From NCBI GenBank assembly GCA_946403295.1, contig CAMIZL010000001.1, forward strand, positions 310,001 to 374,000: a DNA stretch of 64,000 bases, written 5' to 3'. Source of the DNA: an uncultured Clostridia bacterium. GTDB taxonomy: Bacteria; Bacillota; Clostridia; Lachnospirales; Lachnospiraceae. The notes beneath the pieces are model-generated. The model searched no databases. It was not told where the DNA came from and was given only the letters and a program-made list of their open reading frames with translations. Positions 51,962 through 59,886 of this stretch are shown here, piece by piece (positions within the stretch are counted from its first letter, which is position 1; every line of letters begins with the position of its first letter). Both the position numbers and the translations under genes were made by a program.

Positions 51962-54067
51962 TCATTCTTCTTCGTCTTCGGTCATCGTCTTCTTTGCTTC
52001 CTCGATAACCTTTGCCTGAACATCCGAAGGTGCCTGCTCGTAACGATCGATCGTATATTCGTACTCGCCGATACCGCCTGTCATCGAACGAAGGTCTGTT
52101 GAGTATCCGTAAAGCTCCGAAAGAGGAACATCGGCAACGATCTCCTGCTTTCCGCCCGCTATAGGATTCATACCGAGAACTCTGCCGCGACGCTTGTTAA
52201 GATCGCCCATGATATCACCGGTGAACTTATCGGGAACGGTAACCTTCATGGAAGTGATGGGCTCAAGAAGGCAAGGATTGCAGTTTTCCTTGGGATCTGT
52301 GAAAGCTGCCTTGAATGCAAGCTTGGCTGCCATCTTGAATGCCTGCTCGGACGAATCTACGGGGTGATACGAACCGTAGAAAAGTGTCGTACGAACACCG
52401 ACAACGGGATATCCCGCAAGAGGTCCGCGAAGTACCGACTCAGCGATACCCTTCTCAACTGCGGGGAAGAAGTTCTTCGGAACTACACCGCCGACAACTT
52501 CTTCGTCGAATGTATATGCCTTCTCCATGTCACCCGAAGGCTGGAAACGGATATGAACATCACCGTACTGGCCGTGTCCGCCGGACTGCTTCTTGTGCTT
52601 ACCTTGTTTCTCAACCATCTTTCTGATGGTCTCACGGTAAGGAACACGAGGCTTCTCGGTCTCAACCTCAACCTTGTATCTGCCTGCGAGCTTGCTGACA
52701 GCAACATCGATCTGCTGATCGCCGATACCGTAAACAAGTGTCTGATGATTTTCCTTGTCGAGAACAAGTCTCATTGTCTTGTCTTCTTCGAGAAGCTTCG
52801 ACATAGCCTGTGCGAACTTGTCTTCATCACCCTTGTTCTTAACTTCGATACGCTGATATGCGTAAGGGATCGAGTATTGAGCCTTATCAAATACTACGGG
52901 GCAGGCCTTTGTTGAAAGTGTTTCACCCGTAACGGTATTTGAAAGCTTACCGATGGCTCCGATATCGCCGGGATAAAGCTCTTTGACTTCGATCGCTTCC
53001 TTACCGCGAAGGATGTAAAGTCTTGAAAGCTTTTCTTCTGTATCCTTGTCGGCGTTATATATTACTGTATCGTTTGTGAGCTTGCCCGAGCAAACCTTGA
53101 TGAACGAATACTTACCGATGAAAGGATCGATGATGGTCTTGAATACCTTGGCCGTCATGGGCTTATTGATGTCGTAGTTAGCCTCAAACTCACTGTCGTC
53201 CTTAACGTTCTTACCAACGATCTTGTGGTTAAGAGGTGAAGGGAAATAGCTCTTGATGTCGTTGAGAAGCATAAGCGTACCCTGCTGATTGATGGGTGCT
53301 CCGGCAAGAACGGGAACCACGTCGCCGCAGAATACTGCGCCGTGAAGAGCCTTGTTGATCTCGTCAAGTGTGAACTCTTCGCCGTCGAAGTATTTCATCA
53401 TGAGATCATCGTCTGTTTCTGCAACTGCTTCTATAAGATCCAATCGGCACTTGTCAACGGTCTCTCTTACCGAATCAGGAATATCGCATTCTGTATATTC
53501 GCTGCCCTTGGTGAATTTACGTCCACCCATCTTTACGACATTGACAAATCCGATATATTTTTCGTTTTCAATAATAGGTGTATGGAAAGGAGCGATCTTC
53601 TTTCCGAATGTTTCTACAAGCTGATCGACAACATTTGCGAAATTGGCATTGGGATCATCCATGGCTGTAACGAAGAACATTCTGGGAAGTTTCTTCTTTT
53701 CGCACATTTCCCAAGCTTTGATTGTACCTACTTCAACACCGGACTTGGCATTGACAACGATAACTGCCGCACCTGCCGCATCAAGTGCTTCTTCTACTTC
53801 ACCCACAAAGTCAAAATATCCGGGTGTGTCAAGGAAGTTGATCTTTACTCCGTCATGCTCGATGGGAATAAGGCTCGTGCTGATAGAGAATTGTCTCTTT
53901 TGCTCTTCCTTGTCAAAGTCACTGATAGTTGTTCCGTCTTCAACCCTGCCCTGTCTGTTTACGATACCTTTGTAATAAGCCATGGCTTCGACCAGGGTTG
54001 TCTTGCCACAGCTACCGTGCCCCAACACAGCAACGTTACGGATATCTTCGCTCTTGTAAGTGTTCAT
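51962..54067 (-). CDS. Elongation factor G-like GTPase (second EF-G type)
   Basis: A 701-residue translation GTPase of the EF-G2 type. G1 is GHGSCGKTT (standard EF-G has a His-x-Asp-Ala form), G3 is DTPGYFDF and the domains II to V follow in order, including the conserved HGQYGDVHIRFQPSG and the C-terminal GYSTDLRSMTGG motif. Altered G1 and the lack of rpsL/rpsG/tuf neighbours separate it from the main EF-G; such paralogues are common in Clostridia and may act in ribosome recycling or stress. The ATG at 54067 has GGAGGAA seven bases upstream. Confidence 0.88.
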   Translation of the reverse strand: MNTYKSEDIRNVAVLGHGSCGKTTLVEAMAYYKGIVNRQGRVEDGTTISDFDKEEQKRQFSISTSLIPIEHDGVKINFLDTPGYFDFVGEVEEALDAAGAAVIVVNAKSGVEVGTIKAWEMCEKKKLPRMFFVTAMDDPNANFANVVDQLVETFGKKIAPFHTPIIENEKYIGFVNVVKMGGRKFTKGSEYTECDIPDSVRETVDKCRLDLIEAVAETDDDLMMKYFDGEEFTLDEINKALHGAVFCGDVVPVLAGAPINQQGTLMLLNDIKSYFPSPLNHKIVGKNVKDDSEFEANYDINKPMTAKVFKTIIDPFIGKYSFIKVCSGKLTNDTVIYNADKDTEEKLSRLYILRGKEAIEVKELYPGDIGAIGKLSNTVTGETLSTKACPVVFDKAQYSIPYAYQRIEVKNKGDEDKFAQAMSKLLEEDKTMRLVLDKENHQTLVYGIGDQQIDVAVSKLAGRYKVEVETEKPRVPYRETIRKMVEKQGKHKKQSGGHGQYGDVHIRFQPSGDMEKAYTFDEEVVGGVVPKNFFPAVEKGIAESVLRGPLAGYPVVGVRTTLFYGSYHPVDSSEQAFKMAAKLAFKAAFTDPKENCNPCLLEPITSMKVTVPDKFTGDIMGDLNKRRGRVLGMNPIAGGKQEIVADVPLSELYGYSTDLRSMTGGIGEYEYTIDRYEQAPSDVQAKVIEEAKKTMTEDEEE

Positions 54068-54229
54068 AAGTGTTCCTCCAATACAAATTGTATGCAATTT
54101 TCAAACAATTGAGAAAATTTCTCTTTGAAAACTGCCAATAACAATATTACTAAAAAATCGTTAATTACACAATGTTTTTTTGAGCAAAATGTAATAAAAA
54201 ATCAATGATTTCGAAAAAAAAGATAAAAA

Positions 54230-54266
54230 ATACCCTCCTTACCGTTTTGTCCGGTAAAGAGGGTAT
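54230..54266 (-). terminator. Intrinsic terminator of the acyl-CoA synthetase gene
   Basis: Stem ATACCCTC/GAGGGTAT (54230-54237 with 54259-54266) and inner TTACCG/CGGTAA (54239-54244 with 54252-54257), loop of seven, followed on the minus strand by TTTTTTATCTTTTTTTT. Confidence 0.85.
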
Positions 54267-54308
54267 GCGGATAGGTTCTCTGTTAACTGTAATCTCGTTA
54301 TTTTGATA

Positions 54309-56615
54309 TCATTTATTATCTTCGTTTCTGAGCGCAACTCTTCTGATCTTACCGCTTATAGTCTTAGGAAGCTCATCAACGAATTCAACGATTCTGGGGT
54401 ACTTGTAAGGAGCCGTGTTGGTCTTTACATAGTTCTGGATCTCCTTCTTAAGCTCGTCACTGCCTTCCTTGCCTTTGACAAGAACGATCGTAGCCTTTAC
54501 TACCTGGCCTCTTACAGGATCGGGAGCAGCCGTAACGGCACATTCAAGAACATAAGGGAGCTCCATGATGACGCTCTCGATCTCGAACGGTCCGATACGA
54601 TAACCCGATGACTTGATAAGGTCGTCGGTTCTGCCGACATACCAGAAGTATCCGTCCTCATCTCGGTATGCCGTATCGCCTGTATGGTAAGCTCCGTCGT
54701 ACCAAGCCTCTTTAGTCTTCTCATCGTCACGATAGTAACCTCTGAAGAGACCGCAGGGAACATGCTTGTCTGTACGAACAACGATCTCACCGACTTCACC
54801 GACCTGAGTGCTTGTTCCGTCGGGATGGATGATGTCAACGTCGTACATAGGCGAAGGGCGGCCCATGGAACCGGGCTTAACCTTTGCTCCCACAAGATTG
54901 GCGATCGTTAACGTCGTCTCTGTCTGGCCGAAACCTTCTTTAAGGCTTATACCGGTAGCTTTAAGGAACTGATCGTATACTTCGCTGTTAAGTGCCTCGC
55001 CTGCAACGGTAGCATATTCGATAGTCGAAAGATCGAACTTCGAAAGATCCTCTTTGATAAGGAATCTGTACATTGTGGGCGGTGCACAGAATGTTGTTAT
55101 TCCGTATTTCTTGAACATAGGAAGGATGTCAAGCGCATTGAAACGCTTGAAGTCATAAACGAACACAGCAGCCTCACAAAGCCATGCACCGTACAATTTG
55201 CCCCAAAGAGCCTTACCCCAGCCGGTATCGGAGATGGTCAGATGCAGTCCATCACGCTTGATATTGTGCCAATATCTTGCGGTGATGTAGTGTCCGAGAG
55301 CATATTTATAACTGTGTGTTGCGATCTTGGGATATCCTGTGGTACCCGACGTGAAGAACATAAGCATCAAGTCGTCACCGCATGCTGCCGCAAGTCCCTC
55401 GGGTCTCTCGAACTTATCGGGGAATTCCATGATCTTCGAGTCAAAGTCTTCCCAACCCTCACGTGTCGCATTTACAAGGATCTTCTTCTGAACTGTGGGC
55501 GATGTGGGAAGCGCTGCCTCAACACTGTCGGGAACATTGTCTTCGGGTGTTGCAACAATTGCACTCACACCGGCCGCATTAAATCTGTACTCAAAGTCAT
55601 GCTTTACAAGCTGGCTCGTTGCGGGGATCGCAATAGCACCGATCTTATGAAGGGCGATTATCGATATCCAGAACTGGTAATGACGCTTAAGCACGAGCAT
55701 TACTCTGTCACCCTTCTGGATTCCGATGCTTCTGAAATAGTTAGCCGCACGTGATGAAAGATCCGAAATATCCTTAAATGTAAATTTCTTGTCAGACTTG
55801 TCGTCGGCAACCCATACCATTGCAACCTTGTCGGGCTCTTTCTTTGCAAGCTCGTCAACAACATCGTAAGCAAAGTTGAACGATTTCTCGTGCTTAAACC
55901 TGATCTCTTTCAAGAGACCGTTGCCGTCGATCTTTGTCTTCGCATACTTTTCGCCGACGATACCTGTCTCGGGCTCGTCCATAATGATCTCTTCCGGAGC
56001 CCAGTTTGTCTGACGGGAATCGATATCGGAATGCTCAACCTCCCCGTCGGGCTTCATGATGACAGTGAAGAACTCACAATCCTGTCCGCCGATAGCAAGC
56101 TCTCCGTGAGGAGTGTTGCTGTCAAAGTAAATAACATCACCGGGATAAAGCGTCTCAATTCTGTTACCGAACTGATGCTTCATCATTCCCTTTGTGATGA
56201 TCGTTACTTCATGTCCGTCGTGAACATGGAGTGACATGGGCTTTTCAAGTGCCGCGGAATCAAAAGGCAGTCTACAGCAGAAAGGTTCTCCCATCTTATG
56301 CTTGAAATTGGGTGCCATATTAAGGTATGCACACGCCTCGTTTCTCGCGATCGGAACGCCCTTTCCTTTTCTTACGAGCGAATATGTTACCAGATTGGGG
56401 CTTGATCCCTGTAGGATATCTGCGATATCAACCTTGAATTTTTCAGCTGCTTTATAAATAAATGAAAATGTAAAATCTATCTTGCCTTCCTCAAGAGCCA
56501 TGTAATCCTCAATGCTCATGTTTGTGGCTTCCGCCATCTCATGAATCGAAATGGCCGATAACTCCCTCATTTCTTTGACACGCTGTGCAACTTCCTTAAG
56601 ATCTTCCTTAACCAT
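54309..56615 (-). CDS. XRE-cupin-AMP-forming acyl-CoA synthetase fusion
   Basis: A 768-residue fusion. Residues about 8-70 form an XRE helix-turn-helix, 95-190 a cupin (SLHVHDGHEVTIIT with H-x-H and the Pro-Gly-x-V-x-x-F pattern), and 230-768 an AMP-binding ligase of the MACS-like type: P-loop FFTSGTTGYPK, GFGQTETT, hinge YHTGDTAYRDEDGYF, GRTDDLIKSSGYRIGPFE and the catalytic Lys in PKTISGKIRR. It probably makes an acyl-CoA from a short or branched carboxylate and ATP. A T-box leader stands upstream, so expression likely follows tRNA charging, while the cupin could add a small-molecule signal. GAAAGGAGAAAAG is the ribosome binding site. XRE-cupin regulators are usually separate from the ligase. 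Confidence 0.88.
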   Translation of the reverse strand: MVKEDLKEVAQRVKEMRELSAISIHEMAEATNMSIEDYMALEEGKIDFTFSFIYKAAEKFKVDIADILQGSSPNLVTYSLVRKGKGVPIARNEACAYLNMAPNFKHKMGEPFCCRLPFDSAALEKPMSLHVHDGHEVTIITKGMMKHQFGNRIETLYPGDVIYFDSNTPHGELAIGGQDCEFFTVIMKPDGEVEHSDIDSRQTNWAPEEIIMDEPETGIVGEKYAKTKIDGNGLLKEIRFKHEKSFNFAYDVVDELAKKEPDKVAMVWVADDKSDKKFTFKDISDLSSRAANYFRSIGIQKGDRVMLVLKRHYQFWISIIALHKIGAIAIPATSQLVKHDFEYRFNAAGVSAIVATPEDNVPDSVEAALPTSPTVQKKILVNATREGWEDFDSKIMEFPDKFERPEGLAAACGDDLMLMFFTSGTTGYPKIATHSYKYALGHYITARYWHNIKRDGLHLTISDTGWGKALWGKLYGAWLCEAAVFVYDFKRFNALDILPMFKKYGITTFCAPPTMYRFLIKEDLSKFDLSTIEYATVAGEALNSEVYDQFLKATGISLKEGFGQTETTLTIANLVGAKVKPGSMGRPSPMYDVDIIHPDGTSTQVGEVGEIVVRTDKHVPCGLFRGYYRDDEKTKEAWYDGAYHTGDTAYRDEDGYFWYVGRTDDLIKSSGYRIGPFEIESVIMELPYVLECAVTAAPDPVRGQVVKATIVLVKGKEGSDELKKEIQNYVKTNTAPYKYPRIVEFVDELPKTISGKIRRVALRNEDNK

Positions 56616-56639
56616 TTCTTTTCTCCTTTCGATTTATTT

Positions 56640-56878
56640 GGGTTGTCTCCCATGTCTTTTGGTCGCATTTCATGCGACTACTTCGTTTGGTCGCCTGATA
56701 CATCTCGCAAGCAAAGCTTGCTCGATGTACGTGCACTCGACTCTCGGTCACGCAGGCTGCGCCTGCTATGCTGCTTCAGTAAATTTTTTGTGTTCGAAGA
56801 TAAAAAACAATCTTCAAAACAAAAATTTTACTTCGCATCAATGCTCGCTACGCGAGCACCGAGAGTGCTCGTTTAACA
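56640..56878 (-). repeat. Multi-hairpin element, divergent relative of the 124-bp repeat
   Basis: The 240 bases between the T-box terminator and the synthetase start are non-coding and full of short hairpins (GCAGGC/GCCTGC, GCTCGC/GCGAGC, GAAGAT/ATCTTC). On the minus strand the part around 56700-56740 reads GAGTGCACGTACATCGAGC...GCGAGATGT and aligns with GAGTGAACGGACATCGAGC...GCGAGATGT of the 124-bp element. Both keep the tandem G.A helix; the pair just outside ACATC/GATGT is U-A here and G-C in the other copies. The element follows the T-box terminator T-tract directly. Confidence 0.7.
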
Positions 56879-56880
56879 CA

Positions 56881-57164
56881 AAAAAAGAAAGTCCGTCTCA
56901 ATTACTTGAGACGGACTGTAATCCGCGGTACCACTCAACTTGTATATGAAAGATCATATACCCCTCACAGGCTCCATCAAGCCCTGTGCACTAACGTAGC
57001 ATTCACGGAAGACATCTACTTGGGAGAACGATCCCTTTCGGGCCTTCGGCTCAGAAGTGATAGAAAAAATGAACATCTCGATCTGCTCTCACCAATGCAG
57101 TTCTCTCTGTACAGACTACAATCAAGTTTTCGTCTTCGTCACGGCCTTTGTCTGTGTTAAATTA
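56881..57164 (-). ncRNA. T-box riboswitch leader, probable Ile (AUC) specifier
   Basis: On the minus strand all parts are in order: stem I with GACGAAGA and CAGAGAG/GGTG-like distal parts, a specifier region CTATCACTTCTGAGCC, the T-box motif GTGGTACCGCGG (56923-56935 on the plus strand) and a terminator of a 12-bp stem (56890-56901 with 56906-56917) followed by TTTCTTTTTTT. Placing the GAAG/CTTC helix under the specifier loop leaves ATC followed by A, so Ile is the best reading. The T-box TGGT would pair with a tRNA having A73, which tRNA-Ile has. It controls the synthetase fusion downstream. Confidence 0.88.
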
Positions 57165-57170
57165 CTTGAG

Positions 57171-57199
57171 ACTATATCACTTGTAAAAACGCTTGTCAA
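57171..57199 (-). promoter_or_regulatory. Promoter of the T-box leader
   Basis: On the minus strand TTGACA (57194-57199), a 17-base spacer, TATAGT (57171-57176). Transcription would start near 57164, just before stem I. Confidence 0.75.
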
Positions 57200-57255
57200 A
57201 CACTTTTTAAAAATTTTTAAAGAATTTTTTTATAAAATTTCATATAATTACTACT

Positions 57256-57283
57256 TTGCAAACACGAATATTTGTGATAAAAT
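57256..57283 (+). promoter_or_regulatory. Promoter of the GGDEF-PAS gene
   Basis: TTGCAA (57256-57261), a 16-base spacer, TAAAAT (57278-57283), 79 bases before the ATG; divergent from the T-box promoter. Confidence 0.5.
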
Positions 57284-57361
57284 TCTTTCGCAAAACGAAA
57301 CTTTTGATATCTGAGGGGTATCAAAATCAGCAATTTCATAGTACATCGGGGGAATCGTATT

Positions 57362-58561
57362 ATGTATATTTCATCTCAGGGGAAGCGATTTTCTAAGATC
57401 GCTAACATAGTGGTAGTTTTACTGATCACCCTTACCGTATTGATCCTGAGCATCTATTTTGCCATAGCGCTCTACGATCATGAAGCTTCAGGGCTTTTAT
57501 TCGCGGCAATCGCGCTGATCGTCTCAGTGCTCATCCTGTTTGGTTTCATAATCTATAATCTTATGAAACATGCCAAGAACGAACTCACTGTTGAACAGAT
57601 AAGAAAACTTGCTTATCTCGATACGCTTACCGGTCTTGAGAACAGAACAGCATACAAAGAGTACATCGAACACCTTAACGAAAAACTCAAAGAGAAAGAC
57701 ATCAAGCCTTACCTATCCATCATCATGCTCGATGTCAACGGCCTCAAGAAGACAAACGATATTTACGGTCATCTCGCCGGTGACGAGCTTATTATCGGTT
57801 CTTCGGAGTGTATCAAAAGAGTTTTCAGTTCTTCGGGACGTTGTTTCAGGACGGGCGGCGACGAATTCGTCGTTATTGCCTATATGAATCACGATCAATT
57901 CGTTAAAAAATCAGACGAGCTCAAAAAGACACTTTCGAACTGGAAGGGCGAGTATATCAACGGCATTTCGATCTCCATGGGTAAAGCCGATATGGCCGAA
58001 TATCCCGATCACGATGCAGATCAGCTCATGGTGGAAGCCGACAAGCTCATGTATAAGAACAAACAGAATTATTATACAAGCCAGCTTATGGTCGACGAAA
58101 ACGATCCGAAATCCACTCGCAAGCTTCGCTTCTGCGACGAATTCTCACTCACCAAATACACGATGCCCGTTATCAGACAGATGGCGGAAGTTATCCCGGG
58201 CGGTTTCTTTATATACCGCGAGAACGAACAGAGAGAACTTATATATCAGAACACAAAGGTACTTGAGATCTACGGATGCAGATCCGTTGACGAGTTCCAG
58301 GAGCTCACCGACAACAGCTTTGAAAAGATGGTGATCCCCGAAGACTTCGAAAGGATCCAGAATCTCATCGACGACCAGATCGATTCTGAAAAAGGCGACG
58401 CCATGGACCATGTCATCTATCGTATCAGGAGACGTGACGGTCAGATCAGATGGATCGACGATTATGGTCACTACAGCCATTCACCCGACTACGGCGATAT
58501 CTACTATGTGTTCATCAATGACATAACGGAACTCATGATCCAAAGATCGACGGCAAACTAA
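57362..58561 (+). CDS. Membrane diguanylate cyclase with C-terminal PAS domain
   Basis: A 399-residue signalling protein with two N-terminal helices (about 12-34 and 42-66), a GGDEF domain (about 80-240) and a C-terminal PAS domain (about 265-395). The active-site loop RTGGDEFVV and LDTLTGLENRTAY, LDVNGLKKTNDIYGH are intact, so cyclase activity is expected. No RxxD I-site is visible before GGDEF (residues read SSSGRCFRTGG). PAS after GGDEF is the reverse of the usual order. GGGGGAA precedes the ATG by about nine bases. A strong terminator and dispersed element follow. Confidence 0.9.
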   Translation: MYISSQGKRFSKIANIVVVLLITLTVLILSIYFAIALYDHEASGLLFAAIALIVSVLILFGFIIYNLMKHAKNELTVEQIRKLAYLDTLTGLENRTAYKEYIEHLNEKLKEKDIKPYLSIIMLDVNGLKKTNDIYGHLAGDELIIGSSECIKRVFSSSGRCFRTGGDEFVVIAYMNHDQFVKKSDELKKTLSNWKGEYINGISISMGKADMAEYPDHDADQLMVEADKLMYKNKQNYYTSQLMVDENDPKSTRKLRFCDEFSLTKYTMPVIRQMAEVIPGGFFIYRENEQRELIYQNTKVLEIYGCRSVDEFQELTDNSFEKMVIPEDFERIQNLIDDQIDSEKGDAMDHVIYRIRRRDGQIRWIDDYGHYSHSPDYGDIYYVFINDITELMIQRSTAN

Positions 58562-58568
58562 AAAGACA

Positions 58569-58605
58569 CGGGAACTTCCATTGACCGGAAGTTCCCGTAT
58601 TTTTT
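58569..58605 (+). terminator. Intrinsic terminator of the GGDEF-PAS gene
   Basis: ACGGGAACTTCC (58569-58580) pairs with GGAAGTTCCCGT (58588-58599), loop of seven, followed by ATTTTTT. Confidence 0.9.
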
Positions 58606-58729
58606 GTGCGATAAGCGAAGGCCGTCTGTTGCAAGCTTGTTTGTGAACAGACGGCTGAGTGAACGGACATCGAGCGGACTTGTACGCGAGATGTCCCGTC
58701 GCATCGAGTAGGAGTCAGCCTACTCGATT
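58606..58729 (+). repeat. 124-bp multi-hairpin dispersed element, copy 2
   Basis: The plus strand is 123/124 identical to the minus strand of 20401-20524. Three hairpins: 58622-58631 with 58647-58656 (loop contains CAAGCTTG), 58666-58676 with 58687-58697 (GGACATC helix interrupted by tandem G.A pairs), and 58704-58713 with 58720-58729. It starts in the last T of the terminator of the upstream GGDEF-PAS gene and ends 6 bases before the stop of the converging transpeptidase gene. Confidence 0.92.
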
Positions 58730-58735
58730 TACTTA

Positions 58736-59863
58736 TCATTGATGTCCCTGAACGAACGGAACAAGATGAGGTATCTCTTCTACCGTCCAGTTGTCGGTAT
58801 AAGGTATCTCGCCCGCCGTTATCTCGGCTCTTTTTGAGGGAGCTTTTGCTTTGCCCTCAAGCAGTTTTTCCCTTATCTCTTTTGTCTGCGTGTCGGACGA
58901 AGAACCCTTTCTTATCTCGACCTTGGTGCCCGGCGCCATATTGTAGTATATAAATCTTGCATCAGGCACCGAAAGTCTTATACAGCCGTGTGATACGTTC
59001 TTTCCGAGGTTGTTCCATGTCGATGTGATATAATCGGACGCATTTTTCGAATCATACAGGATAGAATGAAAATATATCCTTCCCGTGATAAGACTCCAGT
59101 ATTGTCCGAAATTCTCAGTATTTACAAATCTCGAAAACCTGACTCTGTAATCCTTCATCTCAAAAGTTCCGACAGGGGATTGGGTTTTGTCGGCTCCCGT
59201 TGAACAGAGCATATACCTGACAGGTACGGTATACTCTCCTTTTTCGTCCATGCTGTAGACCATGACCACCTGATATTTGAGATCGACGATTATCTTATAT
59301 GTGTCCGGAGTTGAAAAAGCTTCGGGATATTCGTATATACCGTTGTCACCGACAAGTTCCTCAAAACTCATGTGTGTGGTCGGAGCCAGATCGTCCCATG
59401 TTCTTTCTTTGTTTCTAAGCTCATCTATATAAATATTTTTCTTGATCCTTAATCTCTCAAGTTCGGCAGCTTCTTTCTTCTCCATCTCTTCAAGGATGGC
59501 CGCCTCTTCTTTTCTTATGTCTTCCGCCTGCTTTTTGGCATCTTCGAGTGTGGTTCCGAGCGACGCGAGATAATCATTGATCTTTGAATTATATTCCTTC
59601 TTTTCGAGAACTTCTTCTTTTAAGGTTTCTTTCTTTACCTGTATCGTAACGGTCTCGTCCTTGATCGCGGCGGAAGCCACAGCCGTCCCGAGAAGAGCCG
59701 GATGCTCGACGTGCACGGGTTCTGTTTTGATACTGTCCGATCCCGATGTTGCGTTAAAGATTCCGAGCGCACGAAGATCCGTTGTATCGGTTTTTTGGAA
59801 ATTGCAACCCGAAAGCACGATACAACATATAAAGATCAGCGCTATAATCCTCTTCTTCAACAT
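58736..59863 (-). CDS. L,D-transpeptidase lipoprotein (YkuD domain)
   Basis: A 375-residue wall-crosslinking enzyme. The N-terminus MLKKRIIALIFICCIVLSGC is a lipoprotein signal (lipobox LSGC, Cys20). A coiled coil rich in Glu/Lys (about 85-160) separates it from a YkuD domain (about 185-320) with the catalytic motif HGCIRLSVPDARFI (Cys nucleophile) and an upstream His in RIYFHSILYD. It would form 3-3 crosslinks or attach proteins to peptidoglycan. The long coil places the catalytic domain away from the membrane. Confidence 0.92.
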   Translation of the reverse strand: MLKKRIIALIFICCIVLSGCNFQKTDTTDLRALGIFNATSGSDSIKTEPVHVEHPALLGTAVASAAIKDETVTIQVKKETLKEEVLEKKEYNSKINDYLASLGTTLEDAKKQAEDIRKEEAAILEEMEKKEAAELERLRIKKNIYIDELRNKERTWDDLAPTTHMSFEELVGDNGIYEYPEAFSTPDTYKIIVDLKYQVVMVYSMDEKGEYTVPVRYMLCSTGADKTQSPVGTFEMKDYRVRFSRFVNTENFGQYWSLITGRIYFHSILYDSKNASDYITSTWNNLGKNVSHGCIRLSVPDARFIYYNMAPGTKVEIRKGSSSDTQTKEIREKLLEGKAKAPSKRAEITAGEIPYTDNWTVEEIPHLVPFVQGHQ

Positions 59864-59886
59864 ATCCCCACCTTTCCGTCATCCGA

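Noticed and set aside
56900-57172. The 13-mer AATTACTTGAGAC occurs in the T-box terminator and again at 57160-57172, suggesting alternative pairing.
   Set aside because: The second copy covers the -10 box and the bases up to about +1 of the T-box promoter, so most of it would not be in the RNA.
58666-58697. Interpretation of the middle hairpin as a k-turn.
   Set aside because: Tandem G.A pairs are present, but the three-base bulge required for a k-turn is absent in this fold.
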